64,000 nucleotides of DNA from an uncultured Clostridia bacterium (GCA_944367045.1 CALVWI010000008.1:1-64000); one strand, 5' to 3'. Shown: positions 42,954-51,773, numbered from the stretch's first letter. Made by a program: numbers and translations. Notes: generated from the sequence alone by a model not told the origin.

Positions 42954-44723
42954 ATGAAAAGAAACGAAGTAGAGACCAAATACAAGTGGGCGGTGGAGGA
43001 CGTATTCCCCTCCGACGAGGCATGGGAGGCGGCATTCAACGCGCTCGCTCCCAAGGTGGACTTTGCAAAGTACCGCGGCACGCTCAACACCGCAGAGAAC
43101 CTTCTTTCCTACTTCAAGGCGGAGGAAGAGCTCGCCATCGAAGTCATGCGCGTCTACCTCTACGCCTTTTTAAAGCACGATGAGGACGTCTCCAACACCA
43201 AGTATATGGCATACATGGGCAAGATGATGAGCCTCATGACCAAGTACTCGACGGAGACCGCCTTCGTCACGCCCGAGCTCACCGCCCTCCCCGAGGAGAC
43301 CTTGAAGGCCTTCGCCGAGGACGAGCGCCTCAAGGACTACGACTACATGCTCACCCGCCTCATCAAGGAGAAGAAGTACATCCTCTCCGAGGCCGAGGAG
43401 CGCATCCTCGCGCAGACCGCCGAGCCGCTCTCCGTCTCCAATGATGTGTTTGGGATGCTCGACGACGCCGAGCTCAACGCGCCCGAGATCGAGTTCGATG
43501 GCAAAAAGCAGCCCATCACCAACGGGCTTTATTCCATGATCATGAGCGGCAAGGACCGCGAGAAGCGCAAGGAGGCATTCAAGCTCTTCTACTCTGCCTA
43601 CGGCAAAATTCTCGGGACGCTTGCGACGACTTACTACGGCAACGTCAAGAAGGACATCTTCTATAAGAACGTCCGCGGGTACGAGAGCTGCCTCAAGAAG
43701 TCGCTCATGGCCGAGGACGTCGACGAGAGCGTCTACCGCACCCTCATCAAGTGCGTCAACGACGCGACGCCCATTATGCACCGCTATATGCACGTCAGAA
43801 AGCGCGTCTTGGGCTACGAAGAGATGCATATGTACGACATCTATCCCTCCCTTGTCGAGGACGCGGAGCTCAGATTGAGCTACGAGGACGCCTTTGAGCT
43901 CGTCTTAAAGGGCCTTGCGCCCCTCGGTGAGGAATACATTTCGCTCCTCAAGAAGGGCCGCGACGAGCGCTGGATCGACGTCTGCGAGACGGAGGGCAAG
44001 CGCAGCGGGGCATATTCCATCGGCATCTACGGCTGCCACCCGTACGTCCTTTTAAACTATCAGCCCACGACGCACAACGTGTTCACTATCGCGCACGAGA
44101 TGGGCCATTCGCTGCACAGCTACTTCTCCAACAGCCGCCAGCCCTACGCGAAGGCCGACTACACGCTGTTCGTCGCCGAAGTCGCAAGCACGGTCAATGA
44201 AGTGCTGCTTTTAAAGTACCTTCTCAAGACCACCGAGGACAAGGCGCTCAAGAAGTACCTTCTCAATTACTTCATGGACATGATCAGGACGACCCTGTTC
44301 CGTCAGACGCAGTTCGCGGAGTTCGAGGAGAAGGCGCACGAGATGGCGGAGGCGGGCGAGCCCCTCAACAAGGACAATCTCTCCGCGCTCTACGACGGAC
44401 TCAACAGGAAGTACTACGGCGACGCGGTCACCTACGATCCCGAGATCGCCACCGAGTGGGCGCGCATCCCGCACTTCTACCGCTCCTTCTACGTCTACAA
44501 GTATGCGACGGGCATCACTGCGGCCATCTGCATCGCCAATAAGATCTTGACTGAGGGCGCTCCCGCCATCGAGAAGTACTTCACCTTCCTCTCGGGCGGC
44601 GGCAGCACCGATCCCGTCTCCCTTCTCAAGGGCGCGGGCGCGGACCTCACCAAGGAGGAGACCTTCCTCTCCGCCATGAAGGAGTTCGAGGACGCCCTCA
44701 ATTCCTTCGAGGCGATGCTCTGA
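42954..44723 (+). CDS. pepF: Oligoendopeptidase F (M3 family)
   Basis: The protein has 589 residues, cytoplasmic. ATG 42954 follows ATAGGAGG. The zinc site HEMGHSLHS (H381, E382, H385) and the downstream Glu in VAEVASTVNEVLL identify an M3 metallopeptidase. The N-terminal helical region matches the oligoendopeptidase F lobe. It degrades imported or internally produced peptides of roughly 7-17 residues. Length equals the family norm of about 590-600. It is followed 10 bp later by dnaB. Confidence 0.95.
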   Translation: MKRNEVETKYKWAVEDVFPSDEAWEAAFNALAPKVDFAKYRGTLNTAENLLSYFKAEEELAIEVMRVYLYAFLKHDEDVSNTKYMAYMGKMMSLMTKYSTETAFVTPELTALPEETLKAFAEDERLKDYDYMLTRLIKEKKYILSEAEERILAQTAEPLSVSNDVFGMLDDAELNAPEIEFDGKKQPITNGLYSMIMSGKDREKRKEAFKLFYSAYGKILGTLATTYYGNVKKDIFYKNVRGYESCLKKSLMAEDVDESVYRTLIKCVNDATPIMHRYMHVRKRVLGYEEMHMYDIYPSLVEDAELRLSYEDAFELVLKGLAPLGEEYISLLKKGRDERWIDVCETEGKRSGAYSIGIYGCHPYVLLNYQPTTHNVFTIAHEMGHSLHSYFSNSRQPYAKADYTLFVAEVASTVNEVLLLKYLLKTTEDKALKKYLLNYFMDMIRTTLFRQTQFAEFEEKAHEMAEAGEPLNKDNLSALYDGLNRKYYGDAVTYDPEIATEWARIPHFYRSFYVYKYATGITAAICIANKILTEGAPAIEKYFTFLSGGGSTDPVSLLKGAGADLTKEETFLSAMKEFEDALNSFEAML

Positions 44724-44733
44724 GGCAAAGGAA

Positions 44734-46176
44734 ATGGCCACCAACCAAATGCCGCACAACCTCGACGCGGAGGCGGCGCTCCTCGGCTGTATCCTCATCG
44801 ATGAGGAGATCCAGTCCGAACTTTTGGAGCAGCTCCGCGAAGAGGACTTCTATCAGGAGTCACACCGCGAAATTTTGAGCGCGATGCGCGCCGTCTACGG
44901 CAGCCGCGTCCCCGTCGACGTCGTGACGCTCACCGACCGCCTCGACCGCGACGGCAAGCTCGAGCGCGCGGGCGGCATCCAATACATCACCGACCTCGCG
45001 CAGATCACGCCGTCCTCTGCAAACTACAAGCAGTACCTCGCCATCGTGCGCCGCGATGCCGTCAACCGCGCCCTCATCCGCGCCGCGAAGGACATCATCG
45101 AGAACAGCATGAAAGGGGAGGAGGAGCGCGAAGCCATCGCCTTTGCGGAGAAGTCCGTCTACGACATCTCCAAGCGCGAGGACAACAACGCGCTTTCCGG
45201 CATGGCGGACGGCGAGACCATTCAGGAGGTCCTCGGCAAGTTCGAGAACATCCAGTCCGACCCCGACGCCTTCCGCGGCGTGGAGACGGGTTTCAAGCAC
45301 TTCGACCGCATCACCAACGGCCTTCAGAAGTCCGACCTCATCGTGCTTGCGGCGCGCCCCGGCATGGGCAAGACGTCGCTCGCGATGAACATCGTCGAGA
45401 ACGCCTGCCTGCACAAGAACGGCGTCGCGGCGGTGTTCTCCCTCGAGATGCCCCGCGTGCAGATCGTCCAGCGTCTCATGTGCGCGTATGCGAATGTCAG
45501 CATGGAGAAGGCGCTCTCGGGCAAACTGCAGCAGTCCGACTGGAAGAAGCTCATGCTCGCCTCCGACCGCATGCAGAAGAGCAAGATCTTCATCGACGAC
45601 TCCTCCCGCGTCACGCCCGCGGAGATCCTCTCCAAGTGCCGCCGTTTAAAGAGCAGCGAGGGCGCGCTCGACCTCATCATGATCGACTATATCCAGCTCA
45701 TGGGGGGAGAGAGCAAGACGACAGAGAACCGCCAGCAGGAGATCGCCTCCATCACGCGCGAGCTCAAGATCATGGCGAAGGAGCTGGACGTGCCCGTCAT
45801 CGCGCTCTCGCAGCTCCGCCGTATCCAGACCAAGGAGCCGCAGCTCTCCGACCTGCGTGAATCGGGCGCCATTGAGCAGGACGCGGACATCGTCATCTTC
45901 ATCAACCGCCCCGACGTCACCGCGACCGCGGAAGAGCTCGCCAAGAACGAAGTCGTCAAGGGCGCGGCCGAGCTCATCATCGCCAAGCACAGAAACGGCA
46001 GCACGGGCAGGGTGCAGCTCCGCTTCATCGGCGAGTGCACCAAGTTCGTCGACGTGGACGCACAGGGCGCTCCCGAGGAGGAGCCGCAGTACTCCCGTCC
46101 CGCGCCAGAACCCTATCCCGAGGACGAAGCGCCCAAGTACGACGGCGAACCGCCCGAAGAACTTCCCTTCGATTGA
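44734..46176 (+). CDS. dnaB: Replicative DNA helicase DnaB
   Basis: The protein has 480 residues. The start ATG 44734 gives MATNQMPHNLDAEAALLGCIL, the normal N-terminal domain for primase binding. The RecA-like domain contains ARPGMGKTSLA (Walker A), the Walker B strand LIMIDYIQLM and the arginine-finger region LSDLRESGAIEQDAD. The C-terminal 35 residues are acidic and proline-rich. It unwinds DNA at the fork and is probably the target of the DnaD-type protein encoded at 31.7-33.4 kb. The next gene follows after 2 bp. Confidence 0.97.
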   Translation: MATNQMPHNLDAEAALLGCILIDEEIQSELLEQLREEDFYQESHREILSAMRAVYGSRVPVDVVTLTDRLDRDGKLERAGGIQYITDLAQITPSSANYKQYLAIVRRDAVNRALIRAAKDIIENSMKGEEEREAIAFAEKSVYDISKREDNNALSGMADGETIQEVLGKFENIQSDPDAFRGVETGFKHFDRITNGLQKSDLIVLAARPGMGKTSLAMNIVENACLHKNGVAAVFSLEMPRVQIVQRLMCAYANVSMEKALSGKLQQSDWKKLMLASDRMQKSKIFIDDSSRVTPAEILSKCRRLKSSEGALDLIMIDYIQLMGGESKTTENRQQEIASITRELKIMAKELDVPVIALSQLRRIQTKEPQLSDLRESGAIEQDADIVIFINRPDVTATAEELAKNEVVKGAAELIIAKHRNGSTGRVQLRFIGECTKFVDVDAQGAPEEEPQYSRPAPEPYPEDEAPKYDGEPPEELPFD

Positions 46177-46178
46177 CT

Positions 46179-47171
46179 ATGACCACCCAAATCATGGGCG
46201 TGAGCGATGTCTCGCTCCGCCTTGCAAAACAATATATCTTAGCGGGAGACGTCGTCGCCTTCCACAGCGAGACGGTGTACGGCCTCGGCGCAGATGCGCG
46301 CTCGGACAGCGCCGTCAGGCACATCTTTGAGCTCAAGGGCCGTCCGCAGAACAACCCGCTCATCGTCCATGTGCATCGGGACTTCGACATCTCGACGCTT
46401 GTCGACAGCATCCCGCCCTACGCAAGGGCGCTTGCAAAGGCTTTCCTTCCCGGGCCCTTGACGATGGTGTATCCCTCGACGGGCAAGGTGAGCGCGCTCG
46501 TCTCGTGCGGGCTCAACACGCTCGCCGTGCGGGTGCCGTCCTCCGAGACCGCGCAGGCCTTCCTGCGGGCGGTGGATATCCCCATCGCCGCCCCCAGTGC
46601 CAACGTCTCCAAGCACATCTCGCCCGTCACCGCGCAGCATGTTTTCGAGGACTTCGAGGGGCGAATCCCGCTCATCCTCGACGGCGGCAGGTGCGAGGGC
46701 GGCATCGAAAGCACCGTTTTGGACTGCACAGGCGAGGAGCCGCTCATCCTGCGCGCGGGCCTCGTGACGCGGGAAATGATCGCCTCTGTCGCGGGCAGCT
46801 GCGGGGTGTACGTCCCGAGGAAGGGCGAACAGCCCAGAAGCCCCGGCATGGCGTATAAGCACTACGCGCCCAAGTGCCGCACGGCGTTCTTTGCGCCCGA
46901 GGAGCTGGAACAGGCCAAGTCGCTCTACCGCGAAGAGGAAGAGAGGGGAGGCGTTCCCTGTTTCTTCTGCGAGGACGCGCTCGCCCGCACGCTCGAAGGC
47001 TTCCGCGTGCTCGATCTAGGAAGTTCGGGCGAGGAGATGGCCAACCGTCTCTACGAACTGCTGCACCGTGGCGAGGAGGAGGCGACGCTGCTCATCGGCG
47101 TCTGTCCCGAAGAGCGGGGCGGCGTGTATGAGGGGGTATTGAACCGCCTCACGCGCGCCTTCGGCGGATAA
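46179..47171 (+). CDS. ywlC: L-threonylcarbamoyladenylate synthase (Sua5/YwlC)
   Basis: The protein has 330 residues. ATG 46179 lies 2 bp after dnaB's stop. The YrdC domain shows AFHSETVYGLGADA, LKGRPQNNPLIVHV, a segment with FLPGPLTMVYPST and APSANVSKHISPT-like strands. The C-terminal Sua5 domain starts after RSPGMAYKHYAPK. The enzyme condenses threonine, bicarbonate and ATP for the t6A modification at position 37 of tRNAs reading ANN codons. The order ywlC, ywlE, rpiB matches Bacillus subtilis. Confidence 0.95.
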   Translation: MTTQIMGVSDVSLRLAKQYILAGDVVAFHSETVYGLGADARSDSAVRHIFELKGRPQNNPLIVHVHRDFDISTLVDSIPPYARALAKAFLPGPLTMVYPSTGKVSALVSCGLNTLAVRVPSSETAQAFLRAVDIPIAAPSANVSKHISPVTAQHVFEDFEGRIPLILDGGRCEGGIESTVLDCTGEEPLILRAGLVTREMIASVAGSCGVYVPRKGEQPRSPGMAYKHYAPKCRTAFFAPEELEQAKSLYREEEERGGVPCFFCEDALARTLEGFRVLDLGSSGEEMANRLYELLHRGEEEATLLIGVCPEERGGVYEGVLNRLTRAFGG

Positions 47172-47234
47172 GAGCTCACAAACATACGGCGGCGAAAGCC
47201 TGCCATCGGAAATTTACAAAGGAGGAAGGGGAGC

Positions 47235-47732
47235 ATGCCCACGCCCACGCAAAAGGTACTCTTTGTCTGTACGGGCAATACCTGCCGTTCGCCCATGGCG
47301 GAGGCGGCGCTTCGGCGCGAGCTCAAGCGGCGGAAACTTTCGGGCTTTTCCGTGCGCTCCGCAGGGCTGAATGTCCAACCTGGCAGCGCTTTGAGCGCCA
47401 ACAGCGCACAGGCCTTGAAGGAGGCCAAGATCCCCGTCCTCAAGTCTTTCAAACCCCGCCAGCTCACGCAGAAGATGGTGAAGGAGAGCGTCCTCGTCGT
47501 CTGCATGACGGAAAAGCACCGCGAGATGCTCAAGAACTTCCCCAACGTGACGAGCTTTTTTGAGCTCTGCGGCAGGGAGATCCCCGACCCCTATGGCCTC
47601 GACATCGATGCCTACCGCGTGACGCTCCGCCGCATCCGCGAGTGCATCCCGCGCGTCATCACGGTCCTTGAGACCCTGAAAAAAACCGATAACGACGTTC
47701 CCGCGAAGGGAACGCAAGGAGGAAAAGTATGA
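47235..47732 (+). CDS. ywlE: Low-molecular-weight phosphatase (YwlE-type protein-arginine/tyrosine phosphatase)
   Basis: The protein has 165 residues. ATG 47235 follows AGGAGGAAGGGGAG. The phosphate loop LFVCTGNTCRSPMAE (C-x5-R) lies at the N-terminus, and the catalytic Asp in IPDPYG near residue 118. In the Bacillus ortholog, Thr in this loop (CTGNTCRS) selects phospho-arginine over phospho-tyrosine, and the same Thr is present here. Position between sua5 and rpiB repeats the ywl cluster. Overlaps rpiB by 4 bp. Confidence 0.9.
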   Translation: MPTPTQKVLFVCTGNTCRSPMAEAALRRELKRRKLSGFSVRSAGLNVQPGSALSANSAQALKEAKIPVLKSFKPRQLTQKMVKESVLVVCMTEKHREMLKNFPNVTSFFELCGREIPDPYGLDIDAYRVTLRRIRECIPRVITVLETLKKTDNDVPAKGTQGGKV

Positions 47733-48181
47733 AGATCGCTGTTTGCTGCGACCACGGCGGCCTGACCTTGAAACAGGCGGTGGTCAAGTACCTCACCGAA
47801 AAGGGGTACGAAGTCGAAAATTTCGGCACGGATTCCTTTGATTCGTGCGACTATCCCGACTTTGCCTTGAAGGCCGCGGAGGCCGTTGCCTCGGGCGCGT
47901 GCGAGAAGGGCGTGTTCGTCTGCACGACGGGCATCGGCATCTCCATCGCCGCCAACAAGGTGCCCGGCATCCGCTGCGCGCTCTGCTCCGAGCCGCTCTC
48001 CGCCAAGATGACCCGCCTTCACAACGACGCCAACGTCCTCGCGATGGGCGGAGGCATCATCGGCGTGAATATGGGATTGGAGATCGTGGAGACCTTCCTT
48101 ACGACGCCCTTCTCGGGTGAAGCCAAACATCAGCGCAGGATCGACAAGATCACCGCCATCGAACAAAAGTACTCCAAGTAA
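47729..48181 (+). CDS. rpiB: Ribose-5-phosphate isomerase B
   Basis: The protein has 150 residues. ATG 47729 overlaps the phosphatase stop (ATGA). Family features: MKIAVCCDHGGLTLK, the DYPDFA loop, the CTTGIGISIAANKVPGIRCAL active-site region (with the catalytic Cys) and HNDANVLAMGGGIIG. It interconverts ribose 5-phosphate and ribulose 5-phosphate in the pentose-phosphate pathway, cytoplasmic. Confidence 0.96.
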   Translation: MKIAVCCDHGGLTLKQAVVKYLTEKGYEVENFGTDSFDSCDYPDFALKAAEAVASGACEKGVFVCTTGIGISIAANKVPGIRCALCSEPLSAKMTRLHNDANVLAMGGGIIGVNMGLEIVETFLTTPFSGEAKHQRRIDKITAIEQKYSK

Positions 48182-48216
48182 AAATACCCGCCTTGCAGGC
48201 GGAAGGGAGGTGCCGT

Positions 48217-49752
48217 ATGACCCAGGCACTCAAAGATAAGATCATAGAATCGCTCACCTCCATCCTGCCCATCGCACTCATCGTCATCGTGCTTGCGATG
48301 ACCTTTACGCCGTTGAGTTCGGGGACGTTCGTCCTCTTTACGGTGGGGGTGGTGCTCCTCATCCTCGGCCTTGGCTGCTTCACGCTGGGCGCCGACATGT
48401 CCATGCTCGTCATCGGCGAAAAGATCGGTTCCGCAATGACGCACTCGCGCAAGATCTGGCTGATCGCGCTCCTCTCGTTCGTCATCGGCATCATCGTGAC
48501 GGTCGCCGAGCCCGACCTTCAGATTTTGGCTGAGCAGGTCCCCGCCATTGCCGAGAAGGTACCCGCGCTCGGGAACTACCTTCTCATCGGCACGGTCGCC
48601 ATCGGCGTCGGCATCTTCCTGATGTTCGCCATGCTGCGCATCGTGCTCCGCATCAGGCTCTCCATTTTGCTCATCGTCTTCTATGTCGCGGCGTTCATTT
48701 TGAGCATCTTCGTCTCCCCCGAATTCTGGGCGGTGTCCTTCGATTCGGGCGGCGTGACGACAGGGCCCATGACCGTGCCGTTCATCATGTCCCTCGGCGT
48801 CGGCGTCGCGTCCATTCGCGGCGACAAGGGCGGCCAGGACGACTCCTTCGGTCTCGTCGCGCTCTCGAGCGTCGGGCCCATCATCGCCGTCCTCGTCTTA
48901 GGCATCGTCTTCGACATCTCGGGCGTTGAGTACGAAGTCACGACTGCCGCCACCGTCGATACGACGCGGGACGTGCTCTTCCAGTACCTCCACGGCTTCG
49001 GCGACTACGCGCTCGAAGTGATCATCGCATTGAGCCCCATCATTGCGTTTTTCCTGTTCTTCCAGCTCATCTCGCGCTCCTTCCACAAGAAGCAGATCAT
49101 CCGTATCATCGTCGGCTTCTTATATACGTTCGTCGGGCTCGTCCTCTTCCTGACGGGCGCGAACGTCGGCTTCATGCCCGTGGGCAGCGAGATCGGAAGC
49201 ACGCTCGCCTCCCTCTGGGGCGGCTGGCTGCTCATTCCCATCGGCATGCTCATCGGCTACTTCGTCGTCTCGGCGGAGCCTGCCGTGCACGTCTTAAACA
49301 AGCAGGTCGAGCGCGTCTCCGCGGGCGCCATCAGTTCGTCCGCGATGAACAAGGGCCTGTGCATCGGCGTCAGCTGCGCCATCGGCCTTGCCATGCTGCG
49401 CATCCTGCTCGGCATCAACATCATGTACTTCCTCATTCCGGGGTACGTCATCGCCTTGGGCCTCACCTTCTTCACGCCTCCCATGTTCACGGGTATCGCG
49501 TTCGACTCGGGCGGCGTCGCAAGCGGCGCGATGGTCTCCTCCTTCGTGCTGCCCATGGCCATCGGCGCGTGCAGTACGGTGCAGGGCACGGGCTCCATCA
49601 TGACGCTCGCGTTCGGCTGCGTCTCCTTCGTCGCGCTCGCCCCGCTCATCTCCATTCAGATATTGGGCATCGTCTATCGGCACAAGAAGCACCGCATCAA
49701 GCGCAACTTCCTCACGGTGGAGGATAAGATCATCGAATACGAGGTGTACTGA
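48217..49752 (+). CDS. DUF1538 family polytopic membrane protein
   Basis: The protein has 511 residues. ATG 48217 follows GGGAGG. At least ten hydrophobic helices in two related halves are visible, with the repeated signature SFDSGGVTTGPMTVPFIM (about residues 175-192) and AFDSGGVASGAMVSSFVL (about 428-445), one per half. That internal duplication is typical of DUF1538 transporters. Substrate is unknown. The neighbouring PII-like sensor protein, overlapping by 1 bp, suggests uptake or efflux regulated by energy or nitrogen status. Confidence 0.9.
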   Translation: MTQALKDKIIESLTSILPIALIVIVLAMTFTPLSSGTFVLFTVGVVLLILGLGCFTLGADMSMLVIGEKIGSAMTHSRKIWLIALLSFVIGIIVTVAEPDLQILAEQVPAIAEKVPALGNYLLIGTVAIGVGIFLMFAMLRIVLRIRLSILLIVFYVAAFILSIFVSPEFWAVSFDSGGVTTGPMTVPFIMSLGVGVASIRGDKGGQDDSFGLVALSSVGPIIAVLVLGIVFDISGVEYEVTTAATVDTTRDVLFQYLHGFGDYALEVIIALSPIIAFFLFFQLISRSFHKKQIIRIIVGFLYTFVGLVLFLTGANVGFMPVGSEIGSTLASLWGGWLLIPIGMLIGYFVVSAEPAVHVLNKQVERVSAGAISSSAMNKGLCIGVSCAIGLAMLRILLGINIMYFLIPGYVIALGLTFFTPPMFTGIAFDSGGVASGAMVSSFVLPMAIGACSTVQGTGSIMTLAFGCVSFVALAPLISIQILGIVYRHKKHRIKRNFLTVEDKIIEYEVY

Positions 49753-50594
49753 TGGCTGAGAATATCGTAGAAAAGAAAAACCCTGCGGCGACCGCCGTCG
49801 AAGCGGTGGAAAAGCTCGTAAAAGGCGTGGGGAGCGTCATCGGCGTCAACTCCAAGAGCGGCCCGCAGAAACTTCCCAACCGCACGAAGGCGCTCGTCAG
49901 CATCGTCAACCGCGACGACGAGGACGAACTCAAGGAAATTCTGGACGACGTCTCCGTCGCCCTGAGCTTCACCTTTGCAGGCACGGGCACGGCGCGTTCC
50001 GCCGTCCTCGACTACCTCGGCATCGGCAGCGCGGAGAAGTCCGTCATCGTCTCTCTCATTCCCGAGAGCGACGAGGAGACCGTTATGCGCGAGTTGAGGA
50101 CGCGGATGTCCCTCTACCTCGTGGGGCGCGGCATTTCCTTCACCGTACCCATGACCGCCGTCTCGGAGATCGTCGCAAACGGCCTCCAGAGCGCGGCGAC
50201 TGAAAAGACTAACGACGGGAGTAAGATCATGAAAAACGAACAGCGGCAATATGACCTCATCATCGCGGCAATGGCCGCCAACTATGTGGACGACGCGATG
50301 GAAGCGGCCCGTTCGGCGGGCGCTGCGGGCGGCACCGTCGTGCGCGGGCGCTCTCTTTCCAACGAGAAGGCCGAGCAGTTCATCGGCATCTCGCTCACGC
50401 ACGAGCAGGAGCTGCTCTTTATCCTGACGGCGCGCGAGCACAAGCTCGACATCATGCAGGCGCTCTCCGAAAAGGTGGGCCTCAAGACGGAGGCGGGCGG
50501 CGTCATCTTCTCGCTTCCCGTCGACAGGACGGCGGGCATCGCCGTCGCAGCCGAGGCCTCCGAGCTGCAGGAGCAGAAAGGGGAGACCAAGTGA
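49752..50594 (+). CDS. Tandem PII-like (GlnB-fold) regulatory protein
   Basis: The protein has 280 residues. ATG 49752 overlaps the DUF1538 stop. Two ferredoxin-like PII modules are visible: residues about 45-150 (ALVSIVNRDDEDELKEIL, AVLDYLGIG, VIVSLIPESDEE) and about 163-262 (LIIAAMAANYVDDAMEAAR, GAAGGTVVRGRS, LLFILTAREHKLDIM). Short PII-like proteins are normally one module and trimeric. The first module lacks the GGTV-like T-loop motif that the second retains. It is the likely regulatory partner of the DUF1538 membrane protein. The ligand, if any, is unknown. Confidence 0.8.
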   Translation: MAENIVEKKNPAATAVEAVEKLVKGVGSVIGVNSKSGPQKLPNRTKALVSIVNRDDEDELKEILDDVSVALSFTFAGTGTARSAVLDYLGIGSAEKSVIVSLIPESDEETVMRELRTRMSLYLVGRGISFTVPMTAVSEIVANGLQSAATEKTNDGSKIMKNEQRQYDLIIAAMAANYVDDAMEAARSAGAAGGTVVRGRSLSNEKAEQFIGISLTHEQELLFILTAREHKLDIMQALSEKVGLKTEAGGVIFSLPVDRTAGIAVAAEASELQEQKGETK

Positions 50595-51271
50595 GCCGTC
50601 TCATTCTCATCGGCGGCGGCGAACTCAAGAACCGCGAGACGCTCAAGATCGACGAGTACATCGCGCAGGAGGCCAAGAAGGCAGCGGGGGAGAGAAGGGC
50701 ATGCGGGCTCTTTCTCCCCACCGCGAGCCACGACTGCATGCCTTACTACAACACCTTCCACAAGGTCTATACGGGCATCTTCGACATCAAAACGGACGTC
50801 GCCCTCACCGTGAACAGAGACATCGACCTCGACAAGATGAAGGGGAAGTTCGAAAAGGCGGACTTTCTCTACGTCGGCGGGGGAGACACCGTCTACATGA
50901 TCGAGCAGTGGAAAAATAGCGGCCTCTTGCCCCTCATCGAGGAGTTTTATAGGGCCGGCAAGCTCGTCTGCGGCCTTTCGGCGGGCGCCATCTGCTGGTT
51001 CGAGACGATGTATTCCGATTCCGTCGTTGAGGGTGCGTTCGAGATTTTCCCCGGCCTCGGGTGGGTGAAAGGCAAAATTTCTCCTCATTACGATGAAAGA
51101 ATGCTTGACTTTGACGAGATCGTGCTGTATAATAGGTGGTGCGCTTGGGGGTTGGAGAACAATTCGGCCCTCGAAATGCAGGACGGCGAGCCCGTCAAAA
51201 GCATTTCCGCGGGAGGCAGGGTGATGATGCTCGACGCCTCTTCGGGCGACCTTCATAAGACGGTCTTTTGA
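50591..51271 (+). CDS. Peptidase S51 family protein (dipeptidase E-like)
   Basis: The protein has 226 residues. GTG 50591 overlaps the preceding stop (GTGA) with GGGGAGA upstream. It has the class I glutamine-amidotransferase-like fold of S51: LILIGGGEL, FLYVGGGDTVYMI and the nucleophile in VCGLSAGAICWF (Ser about 137), then SPHYDER. Members include dipeptidase E (Asp-x) and cyanophycinase. Which applies here is unclear. A tRNA-Leu promoter lies within its 3' part. Confidence 0.85.
   Translation: MSRLILIGGGELKNRETLKIDEYIAQEAKKAAGERRACGLFLPTASHDCMPYYNTFHKVYTGIFDIKTDVALTVNRDIDLDKMKGKFEKADFLYVGGGDTVYMIEQWKNSGLLPLIEEFYRAGKLVCGLSAGAICWFETMYSDSVVEGAFEIFPGLGWVKGKISPHYDERMLDFDEIVLYNRWCAWGLENNSALEMQDGEPVKSISAGGRVMMLDASSGDLHKTVF
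51105..51133 (+). promoter_or_regulatory. SigA promoter inside the S51 peptidase gene, for tRNA-Leu
   Basis: TTGACT (51105-51110), 17-bp spacer, TATAAT (51128-51133): near-consensus, in an AT-rich patch of an otherwise GC-rich gene. Predicted start near 51140, 143 nt before tRNA-Leu. Confidence 0.7.
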
Positions 51272-51282
51272 TCGTCCCGCAA

Positions 51283-51365
51283 GCGGACGTGGCGAAATTG
51301 GCAGACGCGCAGGTTTCAGGTTCCTGTGGGAGACCATGGGGGTTCAAGTCCCTTCGTCCGCACCA
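51283..51365 (+). tRNA. tRNA-Leu (CAG), CCA encoded
   Basis: Acceptor GCGGACG pairs with CGTCCGC, then A and encoded CCA. The D-loop is TGGCGAAATTGGCAGACGC, the anticodon loop TTCAGGT gives CAG, a long variable arm (GGGAGACCATG) follows as in Leu tRNAs, and the T-arm is GGTTCAAGTCC. One mismatch closes the anticodon stem (T-T). It lies 11 bp after the S51 gene. Confidence 0.93.
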
Positions 51366-51402
51366 AAAAATCCGAGTGGTTTTTTAACCCCTCGGATTTT
51401 TT
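51366..51402 (+). terminator. Terminator after tRNA-Leu
   Basis: AAAATCCGAG / CTCGGATTTT stem with an inner GGTT/AACC pair, followed by T6. It begins immediately after the CCA end. Confidence 0.9.
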
Positions 51403-51725
51403 CTTGCCGAACGACCGAAGGGACTTGAGGGTGGAGGCGCAAGCGAGAGCTTGCGGTTTGCGCGCGAATTGCAGGGAAACAGATAGGTTCGGCGCAACCT
51501 GAACAGCCCGGTGGGCTGTTCACCGGGGCGCGCCGCCAAAGGCGCAAGTCCCTGCTGGTTTAACAAACAACTTTTACGAAGGAACTTGAGGGGGAGGCGC
51601 AAGATAAAAAGGCGGTTTTCGCCCCTTTGAGGAAGGTTTGCAGCCCCATTGAGACGGGTATTCGTCCCATTCACTTTGTCGTATAAATATATTTAATACA
51701 TATCATAACAAGCTATCTTTCATGA
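51403..51725. repeat. Structured non-coding region with duplicated 27-28-bp boxes
   Basis: No supported gene is seen. Two copies of CGAAGG(G/A)ACTTGAGGG(T/G)GGAGGCGCAAG lie at 51416-51443 and 51577-51603. Their start, CGAAGGGACTTGA, is the inverted copy of the tRNA-Leu T-arm (51344-51356). Between them is the hairpin at 51501-51521, and after them GGCG-loop-CGCC at about 51612. Long open frames on the minus strand have no ribosome site and no recognisable family. Possibly a mobile repeat or remnant. Confidence 0.5.
51501..51521. repeat. REP-like perfect hairpin
   Basis: GAACAGCCC-GGT-GGGCTGTTC is a perfect 9-bp inverted repeat with a 3-nt loop and no following T-run, so not a terminator. It sits in the middle of the non-coding region. 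Confidence 0.6.
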
Positions 51726-51731
51726 TATAAT
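51723..51731 (+). promoter_or_regulatory. Extended -10 promoter for the DUF975 gene
   Basis: TGATATAAT is TG-n-TATAAT, an extended -10 that does not need a strong -35. The upstream 40 bp are AT-rich (an UP-like tract). Start site near 51738. A CGGCTTTAAGCCG palindrome (51745-51757) follows in the leader. Confidence 0.6.
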
Positions 51732-51773
51732 ACCGAGTGAGAAACGGCTTTAAGCCGAATATAAGGAGTGAAT

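Noticed and set aside
51344-51674. Two overlapping minus-strand frames (67 and 96 codons) over the region after tRNA-Leu
   Set aside because: No ribosome site, they run across the tRNA terminator and hairpin repeats, and sequence is Arg/Pro/Leu-rich without any known motif. Treated as non-coding repeat.
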